Origin: Syntrophus aciditrophicus SB | GTDB lineage: Bacteria; Desulfobacterota; Syntrophia; Syntrophales; Syntrophaceae | Reading direction: 5' to 3' | DNA length: 64,000 bases | Assembly: GCF_000013405.1 (NCBI RefSeq) | Contig: NC_007759.1 | Location: forward strand, 1,365,001 to 1,429,000 | Shown: positions 54,753 to 62,724 of the stretch, one piece after another | Position numbering within the stretch: position 1 is the first letter of the stretch | Layout of the letters: the number at the start of each line of letters is the position of its first letter | The notes under the pieces: model-generated | Seen by the model: only the letters and a program-made list of their open reading frames with translations | What the model was told of the DNA's origin: nothing | Databases searched by the model: none | Position numbers and translations under genes: made by a program

Positions 54753-55910
54753 GTGGAGACTATAGCCCCCTTCAAGGAAATTATAGAGGAAGTTAAAGCG
54801 CACGGTGGAGACGCCTTCAAACGCTGTTTCCAATGCGGCTTGTGCGATGCCGTCTGTCCCTGGAACAAGGTGCGGCAGTTCAGCATGCGCAAGATCGTCC
54901 GTGAGGCCACGTTCGGCCTGACGGACATTGAGAGTGAAGAGATGTGGCGTTGCACCACCTGCGGAAGATGTCCCCAGCAGTGTCCGCGGGACGTAAAACA
55001 GATCGAATCCGGGGTTGCCCTGCGCAGGATTGCCACGGAGTACGGCGTATTTCCCCATTCCGTACAGCCGATCAAGAGCATCAGAGGCAGCCTTGTCGGT
55101 TCAGGGAACCCGCTGAACGAGGAGCGGGGCAAGCGAGCGGACTGGGCCAGGGGCCTGGATGTGAAGCCTTTTGCCGAGGGGATGGAGATTCTGTATTTTC
55201 CCGACTGCTATGCCTGCTATGACCCGCGGATGAAGAAGGTCGCGGTTGCCACAGCCAGGATTCTGCAGGCGGCCGGGGTGGATTTCGGCATCCTGGGCGA
55301 CAAGGAAGTCTGCTGTGGCGAGAGCATCCGCAAGGCAGGCGATGAGGAGGTGTTCCAGCGCCTGGCGAAGGAGAACATCAAGGCCTTTATCGATGCGGGT
55401 GTGAAGAAGATTCTTGTTTCGTCCCCCCATTGCTACCATACCTTCAAGAACGAGTATCCCGAATTCAGGGTGAACTTCGAGATCGTTCACATCACCCAGT
55501 ACCTGGCCGAGCTCATTGGCGAGGGACGGCTCAAGCTTGATCCGGACAAGGTGTATGAGAAGAAGGTCACCTGGCATGATCCCTGTTACCTGGGGCGGCA
55601 CAACGGCATCTACGACGAGCCCCGCAATGTTCTGCAGGCCGTACCCGGTCTGGAGTTTACGGAGCTGCCGGAACACCATGTCGCCAGTCTGTGCTGCGGC
55701 GGCGGCGGCGGTCGGATCTGGATGGAGACGATCAAGGGAGAGCGGTTCTGCGATCTGCGGATCGATCAGGCGGTCGATGTCGGGGCGGAGGTGCTGGTCA
55801 CCGCCTGTCCGTACTGCATCACCAACTTCGAGGACAGCCGGGTCACCATGGGTCTGGATGACAGGATCGAGGTTAAAGAGATCACGGAAGTGATTTCGGA
55901 ATTGATTTAG
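54753..55910 (+). CDS. bamD: BamD-like HdrB/HdrD-type (CCG domain) iron-sulfur protein
   Basis: Start GTG 54753 follows GGAAGGAAACCG. The N-terminal part has two [4Fe-4S] motifs (CFQCGLCDAVCPW and CTTCGRCPQQCPRD). The rest has two CCG-type domains of heterodisulfide reductase: PDCYACYD with VCCGESIRKAG, and HDPCYLGRHNGIYDEPRN with SLCCGGGGGRIW and ACPYC. The CCG motifs bind the noncubane clusters used in flavin-based bifurcation. It is GC-richer than the genes at the start of the operon. Confidence 0.87.
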   Translation: METIAPFKEIIEEVKAHGGDAFKRCFQCGLCDAVCPWNKVRQFSMRKIVREATFGLTDIESEEMWRCTTCGRCPQQCPRDVKQIESGVALRRIATEYGVFPHSVQPIKSIRGSLVGSGNPLNEERGKRADWARGLDVKPFAEGMEILYFPDCYACYDPRMKKVAVATARILQAAGVDFGILGDKEVCCGESIRKAGDEEVFQRLAKENIKAFIDAGVKKILVSSPHCYHTFKNEYPEFRVNFEIVHITQYLAELIGEGRLKLDPDKVYEKKVTWHDPCYLGRHNGIYDEPRNVLQAVPGLEFTELPEHHVASLCCGGGGGRIWMETIKGERFCDLRIDQAVDVGAEVLVTACPYCITNFEDSRVTMGLDDRIEVKEITEVISELI

Positions 55911-55941
55911 GAAATCATCACATCCGATGAGGTTGATATAA

Positions 55942-58900
55942 ATGGAAAAAGCAAACAGTAATTTTGGAGATGTAATGGTCGTCGGCGGCGGGATCAGCGG
56001 CATTCAAGCCTCTTTAGATCTGGCCACCGCCGGTTTCAAGGTTTACCTGGTGGAGAAGTCGCCCAGCATTGGCGGGCACATGGCCCAGCTGGACAAGACC
56101 TTCCCCACCAATGACTGCTCCATGTGAATTCTCGCACCTAAACTGGTCGAGGTCGGCCGGCATCCGAATATCGAGGTCCTGACTTACACGGAAGTGGATC
56201 GTGTAGCCGGGGAGGTGGGAGATTTCAAGGTCACACTGACGAAAAAACCCAGATACATCATCGAGGACAAGTGCTCGGGCTGTACTACCTGCGTGGAGTA
56301 CTGTCCGGTCGTCTATCCCGATGTCTACAATCAGGAGATATCAAAGAACAAGGCGGTTCATGTGTACTTCGCCCAGGCCATTCCCCTGGTGACATACATC
56401 GATGAGAGCTGCCTTTACCTGAAGGAGGACAAGTGCCGGATCTGCGAAGCCGTGTGCAAGCAGGACGCCATCGACTTCAGTCAGGTTCCCGAGCAGATGG
56501 AGGTCAATGTGGGGGCCATCATCCTGTCGGCAGGTCTTGAGCCGTTCGATCCCCGGCTGAGCAAGGAATACCATTACGGGGAGTTTGCCAACGTGGTCAC
56601 CGGCATGGACTTCGAGCGGCTGCTGTGCGCCACCGGTCCCTATGGGGGCGAGATCCTGCGCGCCTCCGACCTGAAGCATCCCCATAAAATCGCGTGGCTT
56701 TCCTGTGTCGGCTCCCGACGGGTGACCGAGGGCGAGAACAGCTACTGCTCCATGGTCTGCTGCACCTACAGTCAGAAGCATGCCATCCTGACGAAGGATC
56801 ACGACCCCGATGCGGAGTGCACGATCTTCCATAACGATGTGCGTTCCTATGGGAAGGATTTCGAGCGCTACGTCGACCGGACGGAGGCCCTTCCCGGGAT
56901 CCGGTTCATTCGCAGCTATGTGTCCATCGTTCGAGAGGACCCAGTCACGAAGAATGTTTTCGTCCGGTATTCCACGCCTGATGAAGGGGTCAAGGAAGAA
57001 GAATTCGACATGGTGGTTCTGTCGGTCGGTCTGGCTCCTCCGCTGGAGGTGAAGGCGATGGCGGAGAAGTTCGGCATCGAGTTGAACGAACATAATTTCT
57101 GCAAGGTCGATCCCCGCAATTCGTTGCAGACCAGCCGGCCCGGGATTTTTGTCAGTGGAGGCTTCCAGGGGCCGCTGGATATTCCCGAGTCGGTTTTCGG
57201 CGCCAGCGGGGCCGGCTCCCAGTGCGGCGAGCTTCTGGACTACCGGCGGGGGAACCTGTCCAGGGAAAGGGTTTATCCCGAGGAAAAGGATGTTTCCGGG
57301 GAAGAGCCGAAGATCGCCGTCTTCGTCTGCCATTGCGGCGCGAACATCGGCCGGATCGTCAACGTCCCCGAGGTCGTGGAGTACGCCCTGACGCTGCCCA
57401 ACGTGGTCTACGCGCAGGAGCAGCTCTTCTCCTGCGCGACGAACTCCGCCCAGGAGATCACCGACATGACCCGGGAGAAGGGGATCAACCGCGTGATCGT
57501 CGCCGCCTGCTCGCCGCGAACCCTGGAGAACCTGTTCCGGGATACCGTTCGCGAGGCGGGGATCAACCAGTATTATTATGAAATGCCCAACATCCGGGAG
57601 CACAACTCCTGGGTTCACGCGAAGGAAAAAGAAGAAGCGACCCAGAAGGCCAAGGATCTCCTCCGGATGTCCGTGGCTCGTGCTCGTCGTCTGCAGGCCC
57701 TGCAGGAATTTGACCTGCCGGTGAACAACAATGCGCTCATCGTCGGCGGCGGTGTTGCCGGCATGGTTTGCGCCCTTTCCATCGCCGAACAGGGTCATGA
57801 GGTCTACCTCCTGGAGAAGGAGAAGGAGTTGGGCGGAAACGCCAGAAGGATTCACACCACGCTGGAAGGGATGGATGTCCAGGCCTACCTGAAAGACCTG
57901 ATCCAGAAGGTCTACGGGAATCAGCTGATTCATGTCTACACCGGGGCCACCATCACGGAGGCGACGGGTTATATCGGCAATTTCGTCACCAGGGTGACTT
58001 CGGAAAGAGGTCCCGCGGAGATCAAACACGGGGCCGCCGTCATCGCCATCGGCGCCGAGGAATACAAGCCCACGGAATACCTTTACGGGCAGGACGAGCG
58101 GGTGATGACCCAGTTGGAGCTGGAAGAAAAGATTGCCCGGGGCGACGAAGCGGTCATCAATGGCGAGAGCCTGGTGATGATCCAGTGTGTGGGCTGCCGG
58201 AACGAAGACCGGAACTACTGTTCCCGGATCTGCTGCAGTCATGCGGTCAAGAATGCCCTGAAGCTCAAGGAGAAGAATCCCGCGAAGGATATCTACATCC
58301 TCTTCCGGGATATGAGGACTTACGGGTTTGCCGAGGATTATTACCGGCAGGCTTCGGAGAATGATGTCAAGTTTATCCGCTATGAGCCGGAGACCGCCCC
58401 CGAGGTGGAAGCCGTTGTGGAGGAAGGGAAGCCGGTGCTGCGGGTGAGTGTTCTCGATCCGATTCTGGGTCAGGGTCTTGCCCTGGATGCGGATCACCTT
58501 GTTCTGTCGGCCGCGGTGCTTCCCTCGGAAGCGACCAGGGAAGTGGCGAATCAGTTCAAGGTGACATTGAGCCTGGACGGCTTCTTCAAGGAAGCCCATG
58601 TGAAGCTGCGTCCGGTGGAATTTGCGACGGACGGTGTTTTCCTCTGTGGGCTGGCTCAATATCCCAAGCACATCAATGAGACGATCAACCAGGCGTATGG
58701 TGCGGCGGGCCGGGTCATCACCCTTCTGTCCCGCGACACGGTCACCGCCTCGGGTTCCGTCTGCGAGGTGGATGAGAAGAGGTGCATGGGCTGCGGGGCT
58801 TGCGCGTCGGTCTGTACTTACGGGGCCATCGAAATGCGCGAGACCAAGCAGGGCCGGAAAGCGACCATGAATCCCGTTCTCTGCAAGGGGGATGGTCTGT

Positions 58901-59013
58901 GCAACGCCATGTGTCCGACCGGAGCGATTTCCCTGAGGCACTATACCGAGGATGAACTCCTGGCCCAGATAGACGCGATCGTACCGGAGCAGGTGTCGGT
59001 CGAAGTCGACTGA
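55942..59013 (+). CDS. bamE: BamE-like HdrA-type flavoprotein, selenocysteine at residue 62
   Basis: The gene is read through TGA at 56125-56127 as selenocysteine (residue 62), giving 1023 residues. [19 protein letters not shown] is exactly the HdrA stretch in which other proteins have Cys. Order: FAD motif [19 protein letters not shown], ferredoxin motifs [12 protein letters not shown] and [10 protein letters not shown], a second HdrA-like FAD module near 590 ([20 protein letters not shown]), and a C-terminal ferredoxin domain ([11 protein letters not shown], then [12 protein letters not shown]). It is therefore a double HdrA. It probably carries the bifurcating FAD. A SECIS-like hairpin follows the UGA. 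Without readthrough it would appear as 61- and 939-residue fragments. Confidence 0.88.
56128..56165 (+). promoter_or_regulatory. SECIS-like hairpin in bamE mRNA
   Basis: Fifteen bases after the UGA, CTGGTCG (56143-56149) and CGGCCGG (56154-56160) form a seven-pair stem with two G-U pairs and the loop AGGT. Distance and size fit bacterial SECIS elements read by SelB, and the loop contains the GU often needed. Confidence 0.6.
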
Positions 59014-59055
59014 GAAGGAAGCAGGAACAAAGAAGAACTTAGGAAGGAGAGAAGA

Positions 59056-59895
59056 ATGGCTGATCTTAGATTTAAGCCCCGGATCATCGGTTTCGTGTGC
59101 CACTGGTGAGCATACGGCGCCGCTGACCTGGCTGGAGTTTCCAGACTGCAATATACATCAGAAATGAGGCTTGTCCGTGTCATGTGCACGGGACGGGTGG
59201 ACTTTACCCATATATTACGATCCTTTGCCGACGGATGTGACGGGGTGTTCGTAGGTGGTTGTCATCTCGGCGAGTGCAATTACATCACGAACGGGAATTA
59301 TCACGCGCAGAACATGGTGGCTCTGACAAAGAAGCTGCTGGAGCGCATCGGGCTAAACCCCGAGCGCCTGCGGATGGCTTTCATGTCCGGTGCGGAAGCG
59401 AACCTTTACACGGAACACGTGAACAGTTTTGTCAAGAAGATCAAGGAACTCGGTCCTCTTGGCGTGATGGAGGGAATCGGGAAGGAGGATCTGGACGCCC
59501 GTCTTGCCGAACTGATCAGGCAGGTCCCCTACATCAAGATCATGACGAATGAGAAGCTGGCGAAGCAGCTGACGAATCACGAGGATGTGGAGAAGCTTTT
59601 CACCACGGAGGACGTGGAGAAGTTATTCAGCGAGAAGATCTCATACTATATTGATCCGGAAAAGTGCCAGGCCTGTATGACCTGCGCGCGGAGATGCCCG
59701 ATGGATGCGATCATCAGCGCCAAGAAGGAGGTTCACATCATTGAGCAGGACAAGTGTATCCGCTGCGGGGCATGCTTTGCAGCCTGTCCGCCTCAATTCA
59801 GCGCCATCGTGAAGCTGGTCGGCCAGCCTGCTCCGCCCCCTCTGCCTGAAGGCCAGCGAGCGGTCGTCAAAAAGAGCAAGGAAGCAACTGCATAA
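59056..59895 (+). CDS. bamF: BamF-like MvhD-ferredoxin protein, selenocysteine at residue 18
   Basis: ATG 59056 follows GGAAGGAGAGAAGA. The in-frame TGA at 59107-59109 sits in GFVCHW-U-AYGAADLAGV, the MvhD [2Fe-2S] motif that has Cys in other proteins. The protein of 279 residues continues with the MvhD domain (LVRVMCTGRVDFTHILRSFA, then VFVGGCHLGECNYITNGNYH) and ends with two ferredoxin clusters (CQACMTCARRCP and CIRCGACFAACP). MvhD passes electrons to HdrA. The preceding gene is the HdrA-like one. Missing the UGA would start the gene 108 bases too late at 59164. Confidence 0.9.
59110..59148 (+). promoter_or_regulatory. SECIS-like hairpin in bamF mRNA
   Basis: Twenty-two bases after the UGA, CTGGA (59132-59136) and TCCAG (59140-59144) pair around GTT. 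The GU in the loop and the distance agree with bacterial SECIS elements. Confidence 0.6.
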
Positions 59896-59916
59896 AATGC
59901 AGAAATAGTTAATTCC

Positions 59917-59946
59917 GGGTGACGAAGGTTTGAACCTTCGTCACCC
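59917..59946 (+). terminator. Strong terminator hairpin after bamF
   Basis: GGGTGACGAAGG and CCTTCGTCACCC form a perfect 12-bp stem around TTTGAA, 21 bp after the bamF stop. A T-run appears only about 45 bases further (after a partial repeat GGGGTGAC), so it may work with that second structure. No bamG, H or I gene follows. Confidence 0.75.
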
Positions 59947-60201
59947 GATAGACTGAAATGGGATTTACCCGATAAGGGGTGACAAAATTTTTTTAATGAA
60001 GAAATAACATGCAATAAATAATGATAACCTGTTACGCATAATCGAGAGAGAATAACCGAGTGTCACAGTCCATGTACGAAATTTAAGAAGTCTCAAAACG
60101 GATGTCTCAGTAACTGCATGAGAACCGTCTCGAGATGATCCTTCAGGGGAGAAAATATCTGATCCGTATAAACTATTAAGGACTGTAATATTGTATCTGG
60201 T

Positions 60202-60696
60202 ATGAACAAAAATATCGCCGATTGTATATTTTGCAACATGATAGCAAAGAATGATTATGATATTTTTTATCGTAATGAATTGTTTGTCGCAGTGGTTGAT
60301 GTTTGTCCTAAAAACGTAGGACATTTTCTAATTCTTCCTGTAAGGCATATTGAGAGCATTTATGAGTTGACTGGTGATGAAATCTTACAATTTAACAAAG
60401 TAGCTTTGGATATAATGTCAAATAATTTTCATAAAATTGATCTTATTGGAAGGTATAAGCATTTTATTGATTCGGCATCAGAATCAGATACAAAAGCTAT
60501 TGAAAGATGCAGAAATTCAATTGATTTTATAAACATGGAGGTAAAACTTGAACCTTCGGGATTTTCCTGTGGTTTTAATGAGGGTTCGAATTCTGGAAAG
60601 GAATATGAGCATTTGCATATGCACGTAGTTCCGGCTTATAAGAACAGGCCGAATGAACGTGGTTGCAGAAGTTTAACCGTTGGCGTGGACTATTAG
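60202..60696 (+). CDS. HIT-family nucleotide-binding protein
   Basis: The 164-residue protein starts CIFCNMIAKNDYDIFYRNEL and has VCPKNVGHFLILPVRHIESI. The histidine triad is in EYEHLHMHVVPAY. An extra stretch of about 45 residues between the two halves (around LIGRYKHFIDSASESDTKAI) is longer than in typical HIT hydrolases. HIT proteins hydrolyse or transfer nucleoside monophosphates. It lies alone before the IS256 element and has no clear link to the bam operon. Confidence 0.85.
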   Translation: MNKNIADCIFCNMIAKNDYDIFYRNELFVAVVDVCPKNVGHFLILPVRHIESIYELTGDEILQFNKVALDIMSNNFHKIDLIGRYKHFIDSASESDTKAIERCRNSIDFINMEVKLEPSGFSCGFNEGSNSGKEYEHLHMHVVPAYKNRPNERGCRSLTVGVDY

Positions 60697-60888
60697 CAGA
60701 GGGAACCGTATCGAGTATTATGTATGAATGAAGCCGTTCTTGTCTAAGTGTCATGCACTGGCGCATTGGTCTGTTCATGAAATAAAAAGTTAAAGTCGCT
60801 ATAGGCTTAGTATTTCTGTAAATTATTATTGAAATATTGATTTATTGATTGAATCACATATTTGATTAATTCAAATTATTTTTCCCAG

Positions 60889-62342
60889 GCGGAAACGTTA
60901 TTTGAGATATAACCCAAAGTTGTGGACAGCATAGAAAGAAGGCGTATCCTCCAAACGTTTAAACCAAAAACGAGCCCCCTTTGGCAAGAGGGGGAGGAAA
61001 GGATACGCCCGTGGAGAATAATGACCGCGATTATTGGGAAAAGCAAGTTAAAGAAGAAGCAAAGAGCGTCCTGGAGCTGATTATCCGAGAAGGAGCCTGC
61101 CGGATGTTGCAGGCGGCGATTGAGAACGAAGTAAGCGAGTACATTGACCGCTTTAAGAATGAAAAAGACTCAAGGAACAGGCGGTTAGTTGTGAGAAACG
61201 GTTCCTTGCCTGAAAGAGAGATCGTAACAGGTATCGGCCCCTTAAAGCTAAAACAGCCCAGGATTCATGACAAAAGAGAAGATCAGCTTTTTACGAGCAA
61301 TATTCTGCCGAGATATATGCGCCGGATTCCCTCGGTTGATGCCTTAATCCCGGCACTGTATCTTAAAGGGATCTCCACGGGAGATTTCAGCAAGGTGCTG
61401 GAATCCATATTGGGGAAGAATGCATCGGGGCTTTCCGCCACCAATATCGTCCGGCTGAAGAGGCTCTGGGAGCAGGATTATAAGGAGTGGGCCGGACGGG
61501 ATCTTTCTCTCAAGAGATATGTGTATTTCTGGGCCGACGGCATTTACTTCAATGTTCGTTTGGAAGATGCCGAGAATAAGCGGCAATGCATCCTGATCAT
61601 TATGGGGACATTGGAAAACGGGAAGAAAGAACTCGTCTCCATCCTAGATGGCTATAGAGAAAGCAAACAGGCCTGGCAGGAGATGCTGGGAGACCTCAAG
61701 CATCGCGGGCTTAAAGAAGGTCCAAAATTGGCCATTGGTGATGGTGCCTTGGGATTCTGGGCGGCCCTGCGGGAGGAATTTCCAGAAACGGTTGAGCAGC
61801 GTTGCTGGGTTCATAAGACGGCCAATATTCTGGATAAGATGCCGAAAAGTGTCCAGCCGAGAGCCAAAGGACACATCCGGGACATGTACATGGCACCGAC
61901 CAAGGAGGAAGCCATAAAGGCCTACAACCACTTCATTTCTCAATACCGGGCAAAATATGAAAAGGCTTGCGACTGCTTAGAGAAGGATCAGGACCGTCTC
62001 TTTGCATTTTATGATTTTCCGGCCGAGCATTGGCGTCACATCCGCTCAACCAACCCTGTTGAATCGACCTTTGCCACGGTCAGACTTCGCACAAATCGGA
62101 CAAAGGGCTGTGGGTCAAGATTGGCAACACTGACCATGGTTTTCAAGTTGGCAATGGAAGCGGAAAAAACCTGGCAGAGAATCAGGGGCCATCAACTCAT
62201 CGGCAAGGTCATTGAAGGCATCCGATTTGTGGATGGCATAATCATGAAAGAGGCTGCTTAATTTTGGCTGGGACGGATACGCTGATAAAAGACATCATCC
62301 ACAACATTTGACAATATCTCACGTTATTTCCGTGTGCCGCCT
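60889..62342 (+). mobile_element. IS256-family insertion sequence
   Basis: A transposase gene is bounded by matching ends. GTTGTGGA at 60919-60926 is complementary to TCCACAAC at 62298-62305. GCGTATCC further in, and GAGATAT and GGCGG further out, also recur in inverted order, giving an imperfect terminal repeat of roughly 45 bp with small indels. The exact ends and an 8-bp target duplication could not be fixed, so the limits are approximate. Confidence 0.75.
61011..62261 (+). CDS. IS256-family (mutator) transposase
   Basis: From GTG 61011 (GGAGGAAAGG upstream) the product has 416 residues. It shows the mutator-type sequence: an N-terminal LIIREGACRMLQAAIENEVS, catalytic Asp in VYFWADGIYFNVR, Asp in LAIGDGALGFWAAL, Glu in TNPVESTFATVRLRT, and CWVHKTANILDKMPK between them. 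All catalytic residues are present and the frame is unbroken, so it may be active. Confidence 0.93.
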   Translation: MENNDRDYWEKQVKEEAKSVLELIIREGACRMLQAAIENEVSEYIDRFKNEKDSRNRRLVVRNGSLPEREIVTGIGPLKLKQPRIHDKREDQLFTSNILPRYMRRIPSVDALIPALYLKGISTGDFSKVLESILGKNASGLSATNIVRLKRLWEQDYKEWAGRDLSLKRYVYFWADGIYFNVRLEDAENKRQCILIIMGTLENGKKELVSILDGYRESKQAWQEMLGDLKHRGLKEGPKLAIGDGALGFWAALREEFPETVEQRCWVHKTANILDKMPKSVQPRAKGHIRDMYMAPTKEEAIKAYNHFISQYRAKYEKACDCLEKDQDRLFAFYDFPAEHWRHIRSTNPVESTFATVRLRTNRTKGCGSRLATLTMVFKLAMEAEKTWQRIRGHQLIGKVIEGIRFVDGIIMKEAA

Positions 62343-62523
62343 GAATGTTAAAACTGTTTCAGGTTAACTTTTCATCTTTCAAGGTAACTGCTGAGAAACA
62401 CCTTTTAGTAAAATCCATCTGGTCATTGCAAGTGATTCATGTTTTCTCATGCTGTGGGTAACTTTTTTAAATTCAAAACCATTGCGCCGCAGAGATGTTT
62501 CATCCGGTTTTGAAACGTGGGAA

Positions 62524-62724
62524 ATGCCCAAACATAATGTTTTCGGTTGTCTCGCGGTACTACTTGTCGATTTTCTTCCTGATTTCTTAGGTATTCCTGT
62601 TTCACTTGATTTCACATGCAATAAGCTCGGAAAAGAATTGGTATTTAATCAATATTTAGAAAATGTCATAACTACAGAAGATTGCGAATGTATTCCGACA
62701 AGCTGCAAACAGATACTGTTTTAA
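62524..62724 (+). CDS. Candidate small Cys-containing peptide upstream of radical SAM gene
   Basis: ATG 62524 gives 66 residues; the frame is open back to 62449. The C-terminal part TTEDCECIPTSCKQILF is Cys-rich, and the gene overlaps the start of the radical SAM gene by 37 bases. A precursor of a radical-SAM-modified peptide is conceivable. The first half is hydrophobic (LAVLLVDFLPDFLGIPVSL) and a competing - strand frame covers 62379-62621, so this is weakly supported. Confidence 0.3.
   Translation: MPKHNVFGCLAVLLVDFLPDFLGIPVSLDFTCNKLGKELVFNQYLENVITTEDCECIPTSCKQILF

Noticed and set aside
55101-56003. 300-residue - strand frame opposite bamD
   Set aside because: Antisense to a clear CCG-domain gene; no family pattern.
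56341-59151. 936-residue open frame on the - strand opposite bamE
   Set aside because: It is an antisense by-product of GC-rich codons in bamE; the + strand has full HdrA domains and Fe-S motifs, the - strand frame has none.
62379-62621. 80-residue - strand frame opposite the small Cys ORF
   Set aside because: No ribosome site or family pattern; it weakens but does not replace the + strand candidate.
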